DNA of 64,000 nucleotides. Origin: Candidatus Meridianibacter frigidus. GTDB taxonomy: Bacteria; Vulcanimicrobiota; Vulcanimicrobiia; Vulcanimicrobiales; Vulcanimicrobiaceae. Under the pieces are notes generated by a model. The model worked only from the letters and a program-made list of their open reading frames with translations, searched no databases and was not told where the DNA came from. Both the position numbers and the translations under genes were made by a program. Position 1 is the stretch's first letter. Each line of letters starts with the position of its first letter. Of the stretch, positions 63,284 to 64,000 are shown piece after piece. Location: positions 62,001 to 126,000 of the forward strand of contig QHBJ01000025.1 in assembly GCA_003243975.1 (NCBI GenBank). Direction: 5' to 3'.

Positions 63284-64000
63284 TTAATGTAGGTCCGCGA
63301 CGATGGAAAGTGGGTCCAGGGTTCCGAGCGACGAGCGAAGTTTGACGATTGCATTGATGTAGGCGACGCGGGCATTGAAGTAGTCGGTCTGCGCCGACAG
63401 CGCGGTCTGTTGCGCGGCGTTGACGTCGGTGAGCGAAATCAGACCGTTCTTGTACTGCAATTGTGCGATGCGCGCCGATTCGGTTGCGAGACTCGCGGCT
63501 TTCCTTTGGTAGCCGAGCGTTGCCAGTGCAGTTTGGGCGCCTCGCAGCGATTGACGGACGTCCGCATCAGCTGCCGTCTGTACGGAGATCAAATTCAGCA
63601 GAGCGGAGTCGATTTGCTCGTCGCCGGCGCGGTGCTGCGCGCGTCTCGTGCCGTAGTCAATCAGTGGCACGGCAAAGGTTGACGTCGCGCTGATCTGCCA
63701 GAATCCGGGCGTGCCACGCGCGACATTCGGGAAAGGTGCCCCGCTGCAGTTGGGGTCGGTCGGAGCGAGCCGACAGAATTGGTTGAGTGAATCGATCTGC
63801 GCCTGCTGGTTAACGAACGTGGTGGGCGAAGTTTGGTTTCCAAAGGCCGCATTGAGCGCGATCTGGGGTCGCAGGTCGGCGTCGATGGCCGCGCGGCTTA
63901 GCCGCGCGAATGCCACATTCGCGGCTGCGGAGGCGATATCGGGACGACTCACGTGCGCGGTTTGCAGTAGGGTGTCCAGCGGTGCGGCGGGCAAAGCCGG
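63284..64000 (-). CDS. TolC-family outer-membrane efflux protein, partial
   Basis: Only the C-terminal 238 residues lie in the window; the start is beyond the right edge. The coiled-coil repeat pattern SRPDIASAAANVAFARLSRAAIDADLRPQIAL followed by FARVAYINAIVKLRSSLG-like NARVAYINAIVKLRSSLGTLDPL is typical of TolC/OprM. It precedes the adaptor by four bases and completes the tripartite exporter of outer-membrane channel, adaptor and two permeases plus ATPase. Its presence implies an outer membrane. Confidence 0.88.
   Translation of the reverse strand, partial: PALPAAPLDTLLQTAHVSRPDIASAAANVAFARLSRAAIDADLRPQIALNAAFGNQTSPTTFVNQQAQIDSLNQFCRLAPTDPNCSGAPFPNVARGTPGFWQISATSTFAVPLIDYGTRRAQHRAGDEQIDSALLNLISVQTAADADVRQSLRGAQTALATLGYQRKAASLATESARIAQLQYKNGLISLTDVNAAQQTALSAQTDYFNARVAYINAIVKLRSSLGTLDPLSIVADLH

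Overview
The window is GC-rich, densely packed bacterial chromosome with about 65 protein-coding genes. I see no rRNA, tRNA, CRISPR array, transposase or phage gene. The cell is inferred to be diderm: it has a TolC-type outer-membrane protein, a MacA-like adaptor and a periplasmic HtrA protease. Glycine decarboxylase is split into two subunits, PLP is made by the PdxS/PdxT route, isoprenoids by the MEP route (IspE), and GTG/TTG starts are common. This set suggests an uncultured-type lineage such as Candidatus Eremiobacterota (WPS-2). That is a guess from gene content and order, not a measurement.

Layout. 1-2.6 kb: polyamine genes speD and speE around a divergent 2-oxoglutarate oxygenase. 2.6-7.5 kb: a hotdog thioesterase leads the glycine cleavage operon gcvT-gcvH-gcvPA-gcvPB. 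7.6-11.3 kb: tightly overlapping nudix-scpA-scpB-nfo-dinB (chromosome segregation and DNA repair). 11.3-15.7 kb, minus strand: a PD-(D/E)XK nuclease, a UvrD-like helicase and a GNAT acetyltransferase; the first two look like a split AddB/AdnA-type enzyme. 15.7-20.4 kb: ubiX, a MobA/IspD-like nucleotidyltransferase coupled to ispE, and a large six-hairpin glycosidase. 21-22.8 kb: pdxS-pdxT and a DUF1844-like protein. 22.9-24.2 kb: an HNH endonuclease and a secreted-protein gene broken by one TGA. 24.2-28.1 kb: biotin operon bioA-bioF-bioD-bioB. 28.2-29.8 kb: an arginine/lysine/ornithine-type decarboxylase.

30-38 kb: a Ycf45/R3H ATPase, tmk-holB, mtnP, a peptide-binding lipoprotein and a DUF151 nuclease. 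38-44.3 kb: ychF, glutamate dehydrogenase, and a minus-strand cluster lpdA-lipB-lipA-VOC-rhodanese. 44.4-47.4 kb: mutY-nth and a VIT/CCC1 transporter. 47.4-50.1 kb: an acyl-CoA dehydrogenase divergent from a two-subunit CoA transferase. 50.1-56.5 kb, minus strand: dnaK-grpE-dnaJ-hydrolase-ABC exporter. 56.6-64 kb: a lipoprotein, HtrA, and a MacAB-TolC-like operon that runs off the right edge.

How the genes fit together: gcvT/H/PA/PB plus lpdA, lipA and lipB would supply a complete lipoylated glycine cleavage system. The decarboxylase, SpeD, SpeE and MtnP would make a polyamine and recycle its methylthioadenosine by-product. PdxS/PdxT feed the many PLP enzymes (GcvP, BioA, BioF, decarboxylase). 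Nfo, DinB, MutY, Nth and the helicase/nuclease pair give an unusually repair-rich window.

Most interesting observations: LipB has Gln where the catalytic Lys is expected. A near-perfect palindromic element of about 157 bp sits directly on the lipB ribosome-binding region. A secreted-protein gene is interrupted by a single in-frame TGA. SpeE carries an ACL5/Thermus-like catalytic motif. DnaJ has only half the usual zinc-finger motifs. The AddB/AdnA-like enzyme is split in reversed order. Two related REP-like intergenic palindromes occur. A non-canonical nucleotidyltransferase is translationally coupled to ispE. I found no clear-cut new defence or mobile system.
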